NCBI RefSeq assembly: GCF_013375535.1
Contig: NZ_JABXJG010000002.1
Span: forward strand, 248,001-312,000
Reading direction: 5' to 3'
Length of the DNA stretch: 64,000 bases
From: Sphingobium sp. 15-1
GTDB lineage: Bacteria > Pseudomonadota > Alphaproteobacteria > Sphingomonadales > Sphingomonadaceae
How positions within the stretch are numbered: position 1 is the first letter of the stretch; each line of letters opens with the position of its first letter. The notes beneath the pieces are model-generated. The model made no database searches, was not told where the DNA came from, and was given only the letters and a program-made list of their open reading frames with translations. The translations under genes and the position numbers were made by a program. Of the stretch, positions 27,291-36,071 are shown piece after piece.

Positions 27291-28241
27291 ATGGATGTGC
27301 TGAGTGATATTTTTCATTCCGTTCGCGTTAACGGGTCGGCGCTCGTGGAGACCCGATGCGGTGGCGATTGGGGCATCGACATGGTGCCAAGCACCAGCGG
27401 AATACCATTTCACTACATAACCAAAGGCGAATGTTGGCTATTGAGCGAAGATGGGCCGGTTCCGCTGCACGAAGGCGACCTGGTCGTCGCAATGCATTGG
27501 CCGCCCCATGCACTGGCGGCTAACATAAAAAGCAAGCTGATGACGGCCGAGGAACTGGTAAGCTCGAACAATTCGGAATTTTGGAAAGGCGGAACATTAC
27601 AGCGCCCGAACACCTTGACCGCGGGAACGGGCAGGAAAACGGTCACGATATTGTCCGGACTTCTGGCCCTGGAGGGAAGAGGATCGGCGGCGTTGATCGA
27701 TCAGCTTCCCAGCCTGCTTCACCTGCGGGCGAAGGATGACAGCCTGGGCCTGCAACTTCGCATGGCGCTTCAGTTCATACAGCATGAAAGCAAGAACCTT
27801 ACCCCCGGTTACATGGCGGTCGCAGATCAGATGACCAAGCTGCTGTTCATCCAGATTCTTCGATCAGCGCTGTCGCAACCGACAGTTCCCATCGGTTTGT
27901 TGGCCGGACTGGTCGATCCGCACATCAAACAGGCTCTGGCCGCGATCCATGCCCATCCTTCCAACCGGTGGACGGTTGCCAACCTTGCCAAAAGCTGCGG
28001 CCTCTGCCGGACCGTTTTCGCGGAGCAGTTCAAGAGCCTCATCGGGATCACGCCGATCCACTATGTCACGCGATGGCGGATGACGCTGGCGGAAGAGATG
28101 CTGATGCAATCCGATCTCAGCATAGAGGGTGTCCGACAAAAACTCGGATTTTCAAGCGGCTTTTCCTTCACGCGCACCTTTCGCGCCCATAGCGGACTTT
28201 CGCCGCGCGAATATCGACGGTCCGGTCCAGGAAAAGAATAG
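27291..28241 (+). CDS. AraC-family transcriptional regulator (cupin_6 type)
   Basis: This regulator of about 316 residues has an N-terminal cupin-like sensor (MDVLSDIFHSVRVNGSA start, HYITKGECWLL, HEGDLVVAMHWPPHAL). Its C-terminal double HTH runs from WTVANLAKSCGLCRTVFAEQF to YVTRWRMTLAEEMLMQ and GFSSGFSFTRTFRAHSGLSPREYR. It is divergent from the seven-gene aromatic operon and likely its activator. The family normally starts at MDVLS, so ATG 27291 is chosen; an in-frame ATG at 27195 would add 32 residues and has no clear ribosome site. Its base composition is more AT rich than the housekeeping genes. Confidence 0.88.
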   Translation: MDVLSDIFHSVRVNGSALVETRCGGDWGIDMVPSTSGIPFHYITKGECWLLSEDGPVPLHEGDLVVAMHWPPHALAANIKSKLMTAEELVSSNNSEFWKGGTLQRPNTLTAGTGRKTVTILSGLLALEGRGSAALIDQLPSLLHLRAKDDSLGLQLRMALQFIQHESKNLTPGYMAVADQMTKLLFIQILRSALSQPTVPIGLLAGLVDPHIKQALAAIHAHPSNRWTVANLAKSCGLCRTVFAEQFKSLIGITPIHYVTRWRMTLAEEMLMQSDLSIEGVRQKLGFSSGFSFTRTFRAHSGLSPREYRRSGPGKE

Positions 28242-28321
28242 AAGTCGTCAATTTTGGCGCGAGCAATTGCCAATTCTAAACGAACGACATCCAAATCGCC
28301 AAATCCGACGCCCTCTTTCCA

Positions 28322-28813
28322 TTACTCTTTTTCGACCGAATTTTTCCGCCGGCGCAGCAATAGGATCTGCGCCGCAACCCCCAGGACGAGCGCCAGAAGC
28401 AGAGCCGCCTGCGCGCCAAGCAGAAGTGGGGATTTCATGTCCGTCACCAGCGGATGGCCATCTGGCACCCGGCGAAGCGTTTCGGATACGGTGGGCGCCA
28501 TCAGCAGGAAGACGGTGACGCTCAGGAAAACCGTCTCCAGATAGATGGCAGCCCATCCGAGGATGGGCAGCCGGTCGAAGCCATATCCGGCGAGCAGAAG
28601 CGCGATCGTCGCAATGCCGATGCCATAGCTCACCGGCTGGTGGGCGACGAGGAAGACCGATACCGCGCCGATCGCCATGGAGGCGAAATAGATTTTGCCC
28701 GCCATGCTTCGCGGAACGATCCGGCCGTGACGGGCCAGCATGTAGAGGGCTGCGGGAATGGCGGGCAGGCTCCCGATCGTATGGACCCAGCCCAGGGGAG
28801 ATATTCCGAACAT
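28322..28813 (-). CDS. Small multi-pass membrane protein of unknown function
   Basis: This 163-residue protein shows about four or five hydrophobic helices (HTIGSLPAIPAALYML, IYFASMAIGAVSVFLVAHQP, IATIALLLAGYGF, IYLETVFLSVTVFLLMAP, AALLLALVLGVAAQILLL) and a short basic C-terminal tail. I do not recognise the family with confidence. It lies 94 bp downstream of the anti-sigma gene on the same strand, so it may belong to the ECF regulon, but this is only positional. Confidence 0.6.
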   Translation of the reverse strand: MFGISPLGWVHTIGSLPAIPAALYMLARHGRIVPRSMAGKIYFASMAIGAVSVFLVAHQPVSYGIGIATIALLLAGYGFDRLPILGWAAIYLETVFLSVTVFLLMAPTVSETLRRVPDGHPLVTDMKSPLLLGAQAALLLALVLGVAAQILLLRRRKNSVEKE

Positions 28814-28907
28814 GTCTTCTTCCTTTAAAGCGTGGACGAAAATGCGCGCGTTTGCGATCCCGAACAGGCCGGGACAGCGGGTTCAACAGGATGTGAAGCG
28901 CAAAGGA

Positions 28908-29549
28908 CTAGAGGCGGAAACGCCCCGGCAGCAGCCATCGCGCCATGGTGGTGACGGTCGCGCACCCGGCGGCATACCAGATGATCACATAGAGCGGATC
29001 ATTGACCGGGCAGCAGAAGGCGAAGATCAGCGCCCCTGAAGTCGCCGCCGCCATGCCGGCCGCCAGCGCGCTCCCTTTGGGATAGGTCGGCGCGCCCCGC
29101 CGCATCAAATGAGTCATGACCGCCAGGATCGGCAGCGACATGACCAAGATGGACGAGGCGCATAGCAGGCCATGGACCGGCGCGAGACGATGGACAAAGG
29201 GGCTTCCAACGCTGTCCGCCGATCCCACCAATGCTCCCGCGCTCATGGTCATGCCCGTCAGCGCCAGCATAAGGAGCAGACCCCGGCCAGGCGTGGTCAT
29301 CGGGGAAAAGGATCGAACCGCGATCGCGCAACTGACCACCGCCAGCAGGGCGAGGCTGCCCAATTTCCAAAGCATGTAGGCGGAGCCGATCACCTGCCCC
29401 ATATCCGGCCGCATCAGGCCCAGCCCCAGGATCGCGGCCAGTTCGGCCGCCCAGAACAGGAGCAGAAAGGCGGCATCGCGCCACGGGCTGCGGCGCTTGA
29501 CCGGCATGAGATTGGCGGACAGGCGGAGGATGAGGGCGTCATTCGACAT
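28908..29549 (-). CDS. NrsF-type (DUF1109) anti-sigma membrane protein
   Basis: This 213-residue protein has six predicted transmembrane helices. The FCCPVNDPLYVIIWY segment near its end is the diagnostic Cys-Pro...Asp-Pro-x-x-x-x-x-W pattern of DUF1109/NrsF anti-sigma factors. These hold an ECF sigma factor at the membrane and respond to metal or oxidative stress. Its start overlaps the end of the sigma gene by 11 bp, a normal arrangement for sigma/anti-sigma pairs. Confidence 0.85.
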   Translation of the reverse strand: MSNDALILRLSANLMPVKRRSPWRDAAFLLLFWAAELAAILGLGLMRPDMGQVIGSAYMLWKLGSLALLAVVSCAIAVRSFSPMTTPGRGLLLMLALTGMTMSAGALVGSADSVGSPFVHRLAPVHGLLCASSILVMSLPILAVMTHLMRRGAPTYPKGSALAAGMAAATSGALIFAFCCPVNDPLYVIIWYAAGCATVTTMARWLLPGRFRL

Positions 29550-30138
29550 CGGGCGTCTTTTCTATGAATGCGGTCAGGCGGGCGAGGCCGCGATGAATGT
29601 TCATCTTTACGGCGGACGGAGAGAGGCCGGTTTCCCGGCTCGCCTCTTCGATGCTGTATCCATGCAACTTGACCAGGGCGATGACCTGGGCTTGCGCGGG
29701 GCGGAGTTGTTCGAGCAGGCTGGCGAGGACCGAGGCGCTTGTCACCGATGCCTCATGATCGACGACGGAGAGGGTGTCGGGCAACTCCCCGGTCGGACGG
29801 CGCTCCAGGCTGCGCAGTTGGTCGATCCATTTGCGTCTGGCTATGGCCGCCAGCCACAGTCCCAGTGGATAGGCCGGATCATAGGTATGGCGGCGGCGAT
29901 GCACCGCCAGCAATGTCTCCTGCACGGCATCGTCGACGTCGCCATGGGGCAGGCGGCGCTGGAAATAGCGATGCAGCCATGGGGATATTTCGCTGAGCAG
30001 GCGGCGATAGGCCCCGCCATGCCCACCCTGCGCCGCGACCATCCATTCGCCCCATTCATCCGCGGCCTTTGCCGGCTCGCCACGCATCCTGGGACGGGAC
30101 GGATCGGGGGTCCGCATCATGATCGAAGGCAGGCGCAT
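29539..30138 (-). CDS. ECF-type RNA polymerase sigma factor
   Basis: This sigma factor of 199 residues or slightly fewer has region 2 (YFQRRLPHGDVDDAVQETLLAVHRRRHTYDP) and region 4 (LRPAQAQVIALVKLHGYSIEEASRETGLSPSAVKMNIHRGLARL). There is no region 3, which is the ECF pattern. It pairs with the NrsF-type anti-sigma immediately downstream. The start is uncertain because the N-terminal 20 residues are low complexity and hold several Met codons. Confidence 0.9.
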   Translation of the reverse strand: MRLPSIMMRTPDPSRPRMRGEPAKAADEWGEWMVAAQGGHGGAYRRLLSEISPWLHRYFQRRLPHGDVDDAVQETLLAVHRRRHTYDPAYPLGLWLAAIARRKWIDQLRSLERRPTGELPDTLSVVDHEASVTSASVLASLLEQLRPAQAQVIALVKLHGYSIEEASRETGLSPSAVKMNIHRGLARLTAFIEKTPDVE

Positions 30139-30327
30139 GATGCGATATTCGGTGAAGAGACGGGATAAGTCACCGCAGGGCGGAATTTTTTGAAATTTTT
30201 CCCGCCACCGGGCTTCACGGTTTCTTGCGGGCCCATATCCATGTCCACGGTTTCGCCATGGATGAGGGCCTTGTCCGCTTCGTCGAAATCATCCAGATTT
30301 CGCTGAAATGGATGGCGGAGAACAGAG

Positions 30328-31491
30328 ATGAGCTTTCAGGCGGCGCTTCCGCGAATCCTGCGTGTCGGTGGCGGCATCTCACGCGAATTGGCGCCGTTGC
30401 TGGGCACGCTGGGCCTGTCGCGGCCGCTGATCGTGACCGATCGCTTCCTGCGGGATAGCGGGCGCTCCGATGCGTTGATGGACGATCTCCGCGCGGCCGG
30501 GATGACCGCCCGCTTATTCGCGGACACCATGGCTGAACCGACGGCCGCCTCCATAGAAAGCGCCCGCGCCTTTTTGGCGGAGGGCGATCATGATTGCGTC
30601 GTCGGCTTTGGCGGCGGAAGCCCCATCGACAGCGCAAAGGCGATTGCGGTGCTCGCGATCCATGGCGGCGCCTGCCGCGACTATAAGGCGCCCTGCCTCC
30701 TGGATGCGCCGGGCCTGCCCATCATCGCGATACCGACGACGGCGGGCACCGGGTCGGAGGCGACGCGCTTCACGATCGTCACGGACGAAACGACCGACGA
30801 GAAAATGTTGCTGGCCGGGCTCGCCTATCTGCCGATTGCCGCGCTGGTCGATTTTGAACTGACCTTGACCATGCCGCCGCGCCTGACGGCCGACACCGGG
30901 ATCGACGCGCTGACCCATGCGATGGAGGCGTATGTGTCGCGCCGCGCCAATCCGTTTTCGGATAGCTTTGCGCTCTCGGCCATGCGGGCCATTGCCACCA
31001 ATTTGCGGCGCGTATGGGCCGATCCGGAGGACCGGGCGGCACGCGAAGCGATGATGTTCGGTTCGACCCAGGCCGGCATCGCCTTCTCGAACGCCAGCGT
31101 CGCGCTGGTCCATGGGATGAGCCGGCCGATCGGGGCGCATTTCCATGTGCCGCACGGCCTTTCCAATGCGATGCTGCTGCCCACGGTCACGGCCTTCTCG
31201 GCGCCGGGCGCGCTTGGACGCTATGCCGATTGCGCGCGGGCCATGGGGATTGCCGCACCGGATGAGGGAAACCAGGGCGCCGTCGGCAAGCTGATCGACG
31301 ATCTGGCTCGCATCAACGAGGAACTTCGCGTCCCCACGCCTGCCGCATTTGGCATCGACCCTGGCGAGTGGGAGGCGATCCTGCCGCTCATGGCCGAGCA
31401 GGCGCTCGCTTCCGGATCGCCCGGCAACAACCCGGTCGTGCCGGATGCCGATGAAATCCAGGCGCTCTATCGCCGGGCCTGGAACCATTGA
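30328..31491 (+). CDS. Iron-containing (group III) alcohol dehydrogenase
   Basis: This 387-residue NAD(P)-dependent dehydrogenase has the nucleotide motif GFGGGSPIDSAKAIAV near 93-108 and PTTAGTGSEAT near 137. Metal ligands lie in DTGIDALTHAMEAYVS and HGMSRPIGAHFHVPHGLSNAMLLP. Family members include alcohol, lactaldehyde and maleylacetate reductases. Length and the PHGLSNAMLLP motif favour an alcohol dehydrogenase, but a catabolic role on aryl or short alcohols cannot be excluded. GGAGAACAGAG precedes the ATG. It is transcribed away from the sigma factor gene. Confidence 0.9.
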   Translation: MSFQAALPRILRVGGGISRELAPLLGTLGLSRPLIVTDRFLRDSGRSDALMDDLRAAGMTARLFADTMAEPTAASIESARAFLAEGDHDCVVGFGGGSPIDSAKAIAVLAIHGGACRDYKAPCLLDAPGLPIIAIPTTAGTGSEATRFTIVTDETTDEKMLLAGLAYLPIAALVDFELTLTMPPRLTADTGIDALTHAMEAYVSRRANPFSDSFALSAMRAIATNLRRVWADPEDRAAREAMMFGSTQAGIAFSNASVALVHGMSRPIGAHFHVPHGLSNAMLLPTVTAFSAPGALGRYADCARAMGIAAPDEGNQGAVGKLIDDLARINEELRVPTPAAFGIDPGEWEAILPLMAEQALASGSPGNNPVVPDADEIQALYRRAWNH

Positions 31492-31657
31492 CATGGCCTA
31501 GTGACGGGCGCGCTCCGGCAAAAGCCGGGCAGTCTTTCGCTTTGCCTGCCGCTACTCCGCGGAAAAGGGCGCCGTGCATGGAACCGGAACCCTTGACGCT
31601 GGATCGCCCCAATCATAGTCCGTCACAGGTTGATGCGGCATTCGGAGACATATTCCC

Positions 31658-32671
31658 ATGGAAGACATCGCCAAGGATCGTCCGCCCGGATACCGTTACC
31701 CACGGCGGGACTCATTGGCGCTGATCCGGCAGCTTTCCGTCATCGACGACCGCCGCAACGCCCTGCTGCTCGTGCTGCAATGGCTGATCATGATCGCCGC
31801 CGGCGCGATCGCGATACACGTCGACCGGATTCCGGTTTACCTGGCTGCCGGATTCGTCATCGGATCGCGCATTCAATGCCTGGCGGTGATGATGCACGAT
31901 GCATGTCACGGCATGCTGTTCAGCAATCGCCGCGTCAACGATCTGATTGGCGACATTTTCGTCGCCTATCCGCTCCTCATGAGCATCGATCTGTACCGCG
32001 CGAACCACATGCAGCATCACCGCTACACCAACACCGTCCGCGACTATGACTATCGCGTCCAACGGAAGGACCCCGACCAGCATTTTCCGAAAAGCCCCGG
32101 CGCCATGGCCTGGCTGCTGGTTCGCAGCGTGACCGGCCTCAATTTTTATCGCGTGGCGCGGGCCGGCCGGGTCTGGGCGCCCTTCGCCAATTTTCACAAT
32201 CCCGGCCGCTTCGGTTTCGATTATCGCCTGACGCTGCGGCTCCGCTATGCGGCCTGGGCCGTGCTGGTCTACGGCCTGATCCTGTGGTCACCCCTGCGTT
32301 GGCAGATATTGGGCCTTTTCATGATCCCGCAATTCATCTGGGCCAATGTCTTCAACCGGATCCGGGCCATAGCCGAGCATAATGGCGTGGCCGACGAGCG
32401 GGAGCTCAACGGCACCCGCACCGTCATCCCCACCCTTCTCGACCGCTTTCTGATCGCGCCCTTCCATGTGAGCTATCATCTGGAACATCATCTGTTCCCG
32501 TCGGTGCCATGGCCCAACCTGCGCCGGCTGCACATGCATCTGATGACCGATCCCGCCTATGCGGCGGAGGCGCATGTCACGCGGGGCTATTGGGGCGTGA
32601 TCAAGGAGTTGATGCCGCCCGCCGCGACGGACGCGACCATGCTCGTCGCGCATTCCGAGGCAAAACCGTAA
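31658..32671 (+). CDS. Membrane fatty acid desaturase
   Basis: This 337-residue di-iron membrane enzyme has the three histidine boxes HDACH (near 81), HMQHH (near 116) and HLEHH (near 271), with four or more hydrophobic helices between. It introduces a double bond or hydroxyl into a lipid chain or related substrate. GGAGACATATTCCC precedes the ATG. The specificity is unknown. It converges with pabB, leaving about 49 bp. Confidence 0.9.
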   Translation: MEDIAKDRPPGYRYPRRDSLALIRQLSVIDDRRNALLLVLQWLIMIAAGAIAIHVDRIPVYLAAGFVIGSRIQCLAVMMHDACHGMLFSNRRVNDLIGDIFVAYPLLMSIDLYRANHMQHHRYTNTVRDYDYRVQRKDPDQHFPKSPGAMAWLLVRSVTGLNFYRVARAGRVWAPFANFHNPGRFGFDYRLTLRLRYAAWAVLVYGLILWSPLRWQILGLFMIPQFIWANVFNRIRAIAEHNGVADERELNGTRTVIPTLLDRFLIAPFHVSYHLEHHLFPSVPWPNLRRLHMHLMTDPAYAAEAHVTRGYWGVIKELMPPAATDATMLVAHSEAKP

Positions 32672-32720
32672 CACTGGGCGTCCAACGGCGGGAGAGACGT
32701 CCGCTTCCCTGCAAGGCGGA

Positions 32721-33971
32721 CTATCCGACTTTGCGCCCTTGCACCTGTTCGGATATGCGTCGGGCAAGCCCCCGCTCGACGAAGCGCGCTTTGAGAAGGC
32801 ACTCTTCCCATTCCTCTTCCAGCACCGAATCCGCCACGATTCCCGATCCGACCCCGAACAGCGCCGTGCCGAGGCGGCCGTTGACCCCCGGCCGCAAGCG
32901 CAGCGTCCTTATGGCGACATTGAAGCGGCCGCGCCAACCCCGGACCTGATCCGAACCTTCGCCCCGTTCCGTCCGAGCGAATGCCCCGATGGCGCCGCAA
33001 TAGGGGCCCCTGCTCCAATGTTCCACCTCATGGATGATTTCCATGGCCCTCATCTTCGGCGCGCCCGTGATCGATCCGCAGGGAAACATCGCCTGGAGGA
33101 TTCTCGACATTGCGGGAGGGCCGTCGACCCGGGACGAGATGCCCGTCGTCATCTGAAAGACGGTGGGATAGGTTTCGACCCGGAAAAGCCGATCGACTTT
33201 CACGCTGCCGGGTTGGCTGATGCGGGAAAGATCGTTGCGCATCAGGTCGACGATCATCAGATTTTCCGCCCGGTCCTTGACGCTTTCCGCCAGTTCGCGG
33301 GCAAGGCGCCTGTCGCTTTCTGCATCGGCGCCGCGGGGCCGTGTGCCCTTCATCGGGCGGACCTTAAGGGTATCGTCGCTGAGCGAGAAGAAAAGTTCGG
33401 GCGAAAAGGAGAGCAGCCAGTCCCGGCCGTCGAAGATCAAGGCCGCAAATCGGGCGTTCGCCTCCGGGCGGATGGCGCGGTACAGGGCGAGCGGATCGCC
33501 CCGCCATCGTCCCTGCAGCGGAAATGTGAGATTGGCCTGATAGATGTCGCCCGCCTCGATCGCGTCCTTCACGCGACGGAAAGCGGCGGCATAGTCCTGG
33601 AAGCCAATGACCGGCTCAAGCGGGTCGAGATGCGCGTCGCGACGGGCCATTCCCGAAAGCCAATGGTCCACGGCGTCAGCGGGAAATATCCGCGGCTGCG
33701 GGAAGGCGAACAGGCGCAACAGCGGCGACTTGCGCCATTGCCGGTCCAGCAAGGGATGAAGGCGGGGCTCCAGCGCATAGCCCGCCTCATACCCTATCCA
33801 GCCGGCGAGGTGCGCACCGTCCTCCACCAGCGCGTCGGCATGCCGCAGCGCGTCGGCCACCTCGCTTATGGTCGCGGCGGTGACGGTCGCATAGGGACTC
33901 TCGTAAAGAGCGGCCGTTCCCTTTTCGAGATCCTCCAACAGCACGAAAGGCCGACGGCCCAGCGCGCTCAT
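32721..33971 (-). CDS. pabB: Aminodeoxychorismate synthase component I
   Basis: This 416-residue chorismate-binding enzyme has the C-terminal block AENLMIVDLMRNDLSRI, VFQMTTGISS and FPCGSITGAPKMRAMEII. It makes 4-amino-4-deoxychorismate for folate. There is no fused PabC lyase domain at the C-terminus. ATG 33971 lies 5 bp after the thiolase stop, so pabB is likely co-transcribed with the beta-ketoadipate thiolase. That neighbour is unusual for a folate gene, and it is interesting given the tetrahydrofolate-dependent demethylase 15 kb away. Confidence 0.92.
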   Translation of the reverse strand: MSALGRRPFVLLEDLEKGTAALYESPYATVTAATISEVADALRHADALVEDGAHLAGWIGYEAGYALEPRLHPLLDRQWRKSPLLRLFAFPQPRIFPADAVDHWLSGMARRDAHLDPLEPVIGFQDYAAAFRRVKDAIEAGDIYQANLTFPLQGRWRGDPLALYRAIRPEANARFAALIFDGRDWLLSFSPELFFSLSDDTLKVRPMKGTRPRGADAESDRRLARELAESVKDRAENLMIVDLMRNDLSRISQPGSVKVDRLFRVETYPTVFQMTTGISSRVDGPPAMSRILQAMFPCGSITGAPKMRAMEIIHEVEHWSRGPYCGAIGAFARTERGEGSDQVRGWRGRFNVAIRTLRLRPGVNGRLGTALFGVGSGIVADSVLEEEWEECLLKARFVERGLARRISEQVQGRKVG

Positions 33972-33976
33972 CGCCG

Positions 33977-35185
33977 TCAGCGCTCGAAAATGGCGGCGAG
34001 ACCCTGACCGCCGCCGATGCACATGGTTTCCAGCCCATAGCGCGCCTCGCGACGGCGCATCTCGTTCAGCATCGTCGCGGCGATGCGCGCGCCGGTGACG
34101 CCGATCGGATGGCCGAGGGAAATGCCCGAGCCATTGACGTTGAGCCGGTCGAGGCGGCTGTCATCCTCGCTCCAGCCCCACGCCTTGACCAGCGCCAGCA
34201 CCTGCGCCGCAAAGGCTTCGTTGATTTCAATGAGGTCCATATCGTCCCAACCGAGTCCAGTCCGCGCAAACAGCCGCTCGACCGCGCCAACCGGGCCGAT
34301 GCCCATGCGCGAAGGGTCACAGCCAGCCGCCGCCCAGCCGACGAACCAGCCGCTCGGTTCCAGGCCAAGCTTGGCGAGCTGATCTTCGGCAACGACCAGG
34401 CAAGCGGCGGCCGCGTCATTCTGCTGGCTGGCGTTGCCGGCCGTCACCACGCCGCCCTCGATGGGCTTCAACGCGCCGAGGGTTTCCAGCGACGCATCTT
34501 CGCGGAACCCTTCGTCGCGGTCGAAGATCACGGACTCGCCGCGCTTCTGCGGCAAGGCGACAGGGACGATCTCGTCAGCGAACTTCCCCTCGCGCCAGGC
34601 GGCGGCGGCGCGCTGATGCGACCGGACGGCATAGGCGTCCGACTGCTCCCGCGTGATCCCATAGTCGCGGGCGAGATTTTCGGCGGTCTCGATCATGCCC
34701 GTGATCACGCCGTAACGCTCGATCGGCTGCGACATCAGACGGGCGCGGGTGAGCCGGTCGTGCAGTTCGACGCTGCCCATGCGCGCGCCCTTGCGCAGCG
34801 CGGTCGAATAATGTTCGACATTGGACATGCTTTCCGCGCCTCCCGCGACGACCACGTCGGCAGCGCCGGTCTGGACCATCATCGCAGCCTCGATGATCGC
34901 CTGGAGACCGGAGCCGCAGCGGCGGTCGAGCTGGAAGCCCGGCACATTCTGGGGCAGCCCGGCGGCGAGCCAGGACCAGCGGCCGATGCTGGGCGCCTCG
35001 CCGCTAGGGTAGCCATGTCCGAAGACGACATCGTCGACGCGCTCGGGGTCGATGCCGCTCCGCTCGACAAGCGCCTTGATGATGGTGGCCCCAAGCTGTC
35101 CCGCCGTGAGGGAGGACAGCCCTCCCCCGAACTTGCCGACGGCGGTCCGAAGAGGCGAAACGATCGCGGCGCGGCGCAGTATCAT
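33977..35185 (-). CDS. pcaF: Acetyl-CoA acyltransferase (beta-ketoadipyl-CoA thiolase-like)
   Basis: This 402-residue thiolase has the active-site Cys in DRRCGSGLQAI near residue 90, the NEAFAAQ motif, GHPIGVTGAR and the C-terminal CIGGGQGLA with the second Cys. Its neighbours, an IclR regulator and a 3-oxoacid CoA transferase, suggest cleavage of 3-oxoadipyl-CoA to succinyl-CoA and acetyl-CoA. A fatty acid thiolase is the alternative, since sequence alone does not decide substrate. It starts about 39 bp after the IclR gene on the same strand. Confidence 0.85.
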   Translation of the reverse strand: MILRRAAIVSPLRTAVGKFGGGLSSLTAGQLGATIIKALVERSGIDPERVDDVVFGHGYPSGEAPSIGRWSWLAAGLPQNVPGFQLDRRCGSGLQAIIEAAMMVQTGAADVVVAGGAESMSNVEHYSTALRKGARMGSVELHDRLTRARLMSQPIERYGVITGMIETAENLARDYGITREQSDAYAVRSHQRAAAAWREGKFADEIVPVALPQKRGESVIFDRDEGFREDASLETLGALKPIEGGVVTAGNASQQNDAAAACLVVAEDQLAKLGLEPSGWFVGWAAAGCDPSRMGIGPVGAVERLFARTGLGWDDMDLIEINEAFAAQVLALVKAWGWSEDDSRLDRLNVNGSGISLGHPIGVTGARIAATMLNEMRRREARYGLETMCIGGGQGLAAIFER

Positions 35186-35224
35186 GATGTCAGCTCCTGA
35201 AGTTCTGTAAATTGGTCGATGGCT

Positions 35225-36001
35225 TTAGATCGCCCGCTCGAGTTGGCCGGCGGCAGCCCTGAGGTCGGGAAGATATTGGTCGATCAGATGCTCGCGGCTG
35301 TGCGCCTCGGAAAAGGTCGCCACGTTGAGCGCGGCGAGGATGTTGCCGTTCCGGTCGCGGATCGGCACGGCAAGCGAACGCAGCCCGATCTCCAATTCCT
35401 CCTCGACGAGACTCCAGCGCTGTTCGCTGACCGCGCGCAATTCGGCGCGCAGCGCCTCGGGCAAGGTGATCGTTCGCTCGGTCCGCGCTTCAAGCACGGC
35501 GCCCGACAACCATTGTTCGAGCCCGCCACTCGCCAGCGAAGCCAGGAGGACGCGCCCCATGGAGGTGCAATGGCTGGGCAGCGTGCTGCCCACCATGAGC
35601 GGCGCGGCGATCACCTGATTGCGCTCGGCGCGGGCGATGTAGATGATGCGGCCGGGGTCGGAGGGGTCGAGAGCGCCGACCGAAACCGTTTCCTGAAGCC
35701 GGTCGCGCAGCGCGTTGGCGACCGCCTGGCTGGCGCTGGCCAGGGGCGTGGAGGTCAGGAACCCCGCCGCCAGCGGAAGCAGCTTGGGCGTCAGCGAATA
35801 GCGCCCGCCATGCTCCCGGACATAGCCCAGGCGCATGAGCGTGTGCAGACAGCGGCTCGCGCTCGCCCGGTTCAATCCGCTCAGGCGGGCCGCCTCCGCT
35901 ATGCTGAGCGAGGATTTCCCCTCGAAGGCGCGCAGCACGCCCAGCCCCCGCGCAAGCGAAAGCATGAAGTTCGGGTCGGCGGTTTCGCTCGCGGCGGACA
36001 T
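35225..36001 (-). CDS. pcaR: IclR-family regulator, PcaR/PobR type
   Basis: This 258-residue regulator has an N-terminal winged HTH (SLSIAEAARLSGLNRASASRCLHTLMRLGYV) and a C-terminal GAF-like effector domain (MGSTLPSHCTSMGRVLLA; VEEELEIGLRSLAVPIRDRNGNILAALNV). It is divergent from the CoA transferase genes, and a PcaR-like 15-mer lies in the 70-bp gap, so it probably controls both directions in response to beta-ketoadipate. ATG 36001 has AAAGG at 9 bases; an ATG two codons earlier is too close to that site. Confidence 0.88.
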   Translation of the reverse strand: MSAASETADPNFMLSLARGLGVLRAFEGKSSLSIAEAARLSGLNRASASRCLHTLMRLGYVREHGGRYSLTPKLLPLAAGFLTSTPLASASQAVANALRDRLQETVSVGALDPSDPGRIIYIARAERNQVIAAPLMVGSTLPSHCTSMGRVLLASLASGGLEQWLSGAVLEARTERTITLPEALRAELRAVSEQRWSLVEEELEIGLRSLAVPIRDRNGNILAALNVATFSEAHSREHLIDQYLPDLRAAAGQLERAI

Positions 36002-36042
36002 GAGCATTGACCTTTTACCAATGAACGATTATTGATTCTTAT

Positions 36043-36057
36043 GTTCGATAATCGGAC
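36043..36057 (+). promoter_or_regulatory. PcaR-type operator between pcaR and pcaIJ
   Basis: GTTCGATAATCGGAC matches the 15-base PcaR box described for Pseudomonas putida pcaI (GTTCGATAATCGCAC, from memory) at 14 of 15 positions. A partial inverted copy, GAACGATTATTG, begins at 36023. It lies 15 bp upstream of the pcaI start. Confidence 0.75.
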
Positions 36058-36071
36058 AGATAGAGGTTTTT

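Noticed and set aside
30328..31491. Iron alcohol dehydrogenase read as maleylacetate reductase (PcpE-like)
   Set aside because: Its length and the PHGLSNAMLLP and PTTAGTGSEAT motifs fit general group III alcohol dehydrogenases better, and it lies outside the pcp-like island.
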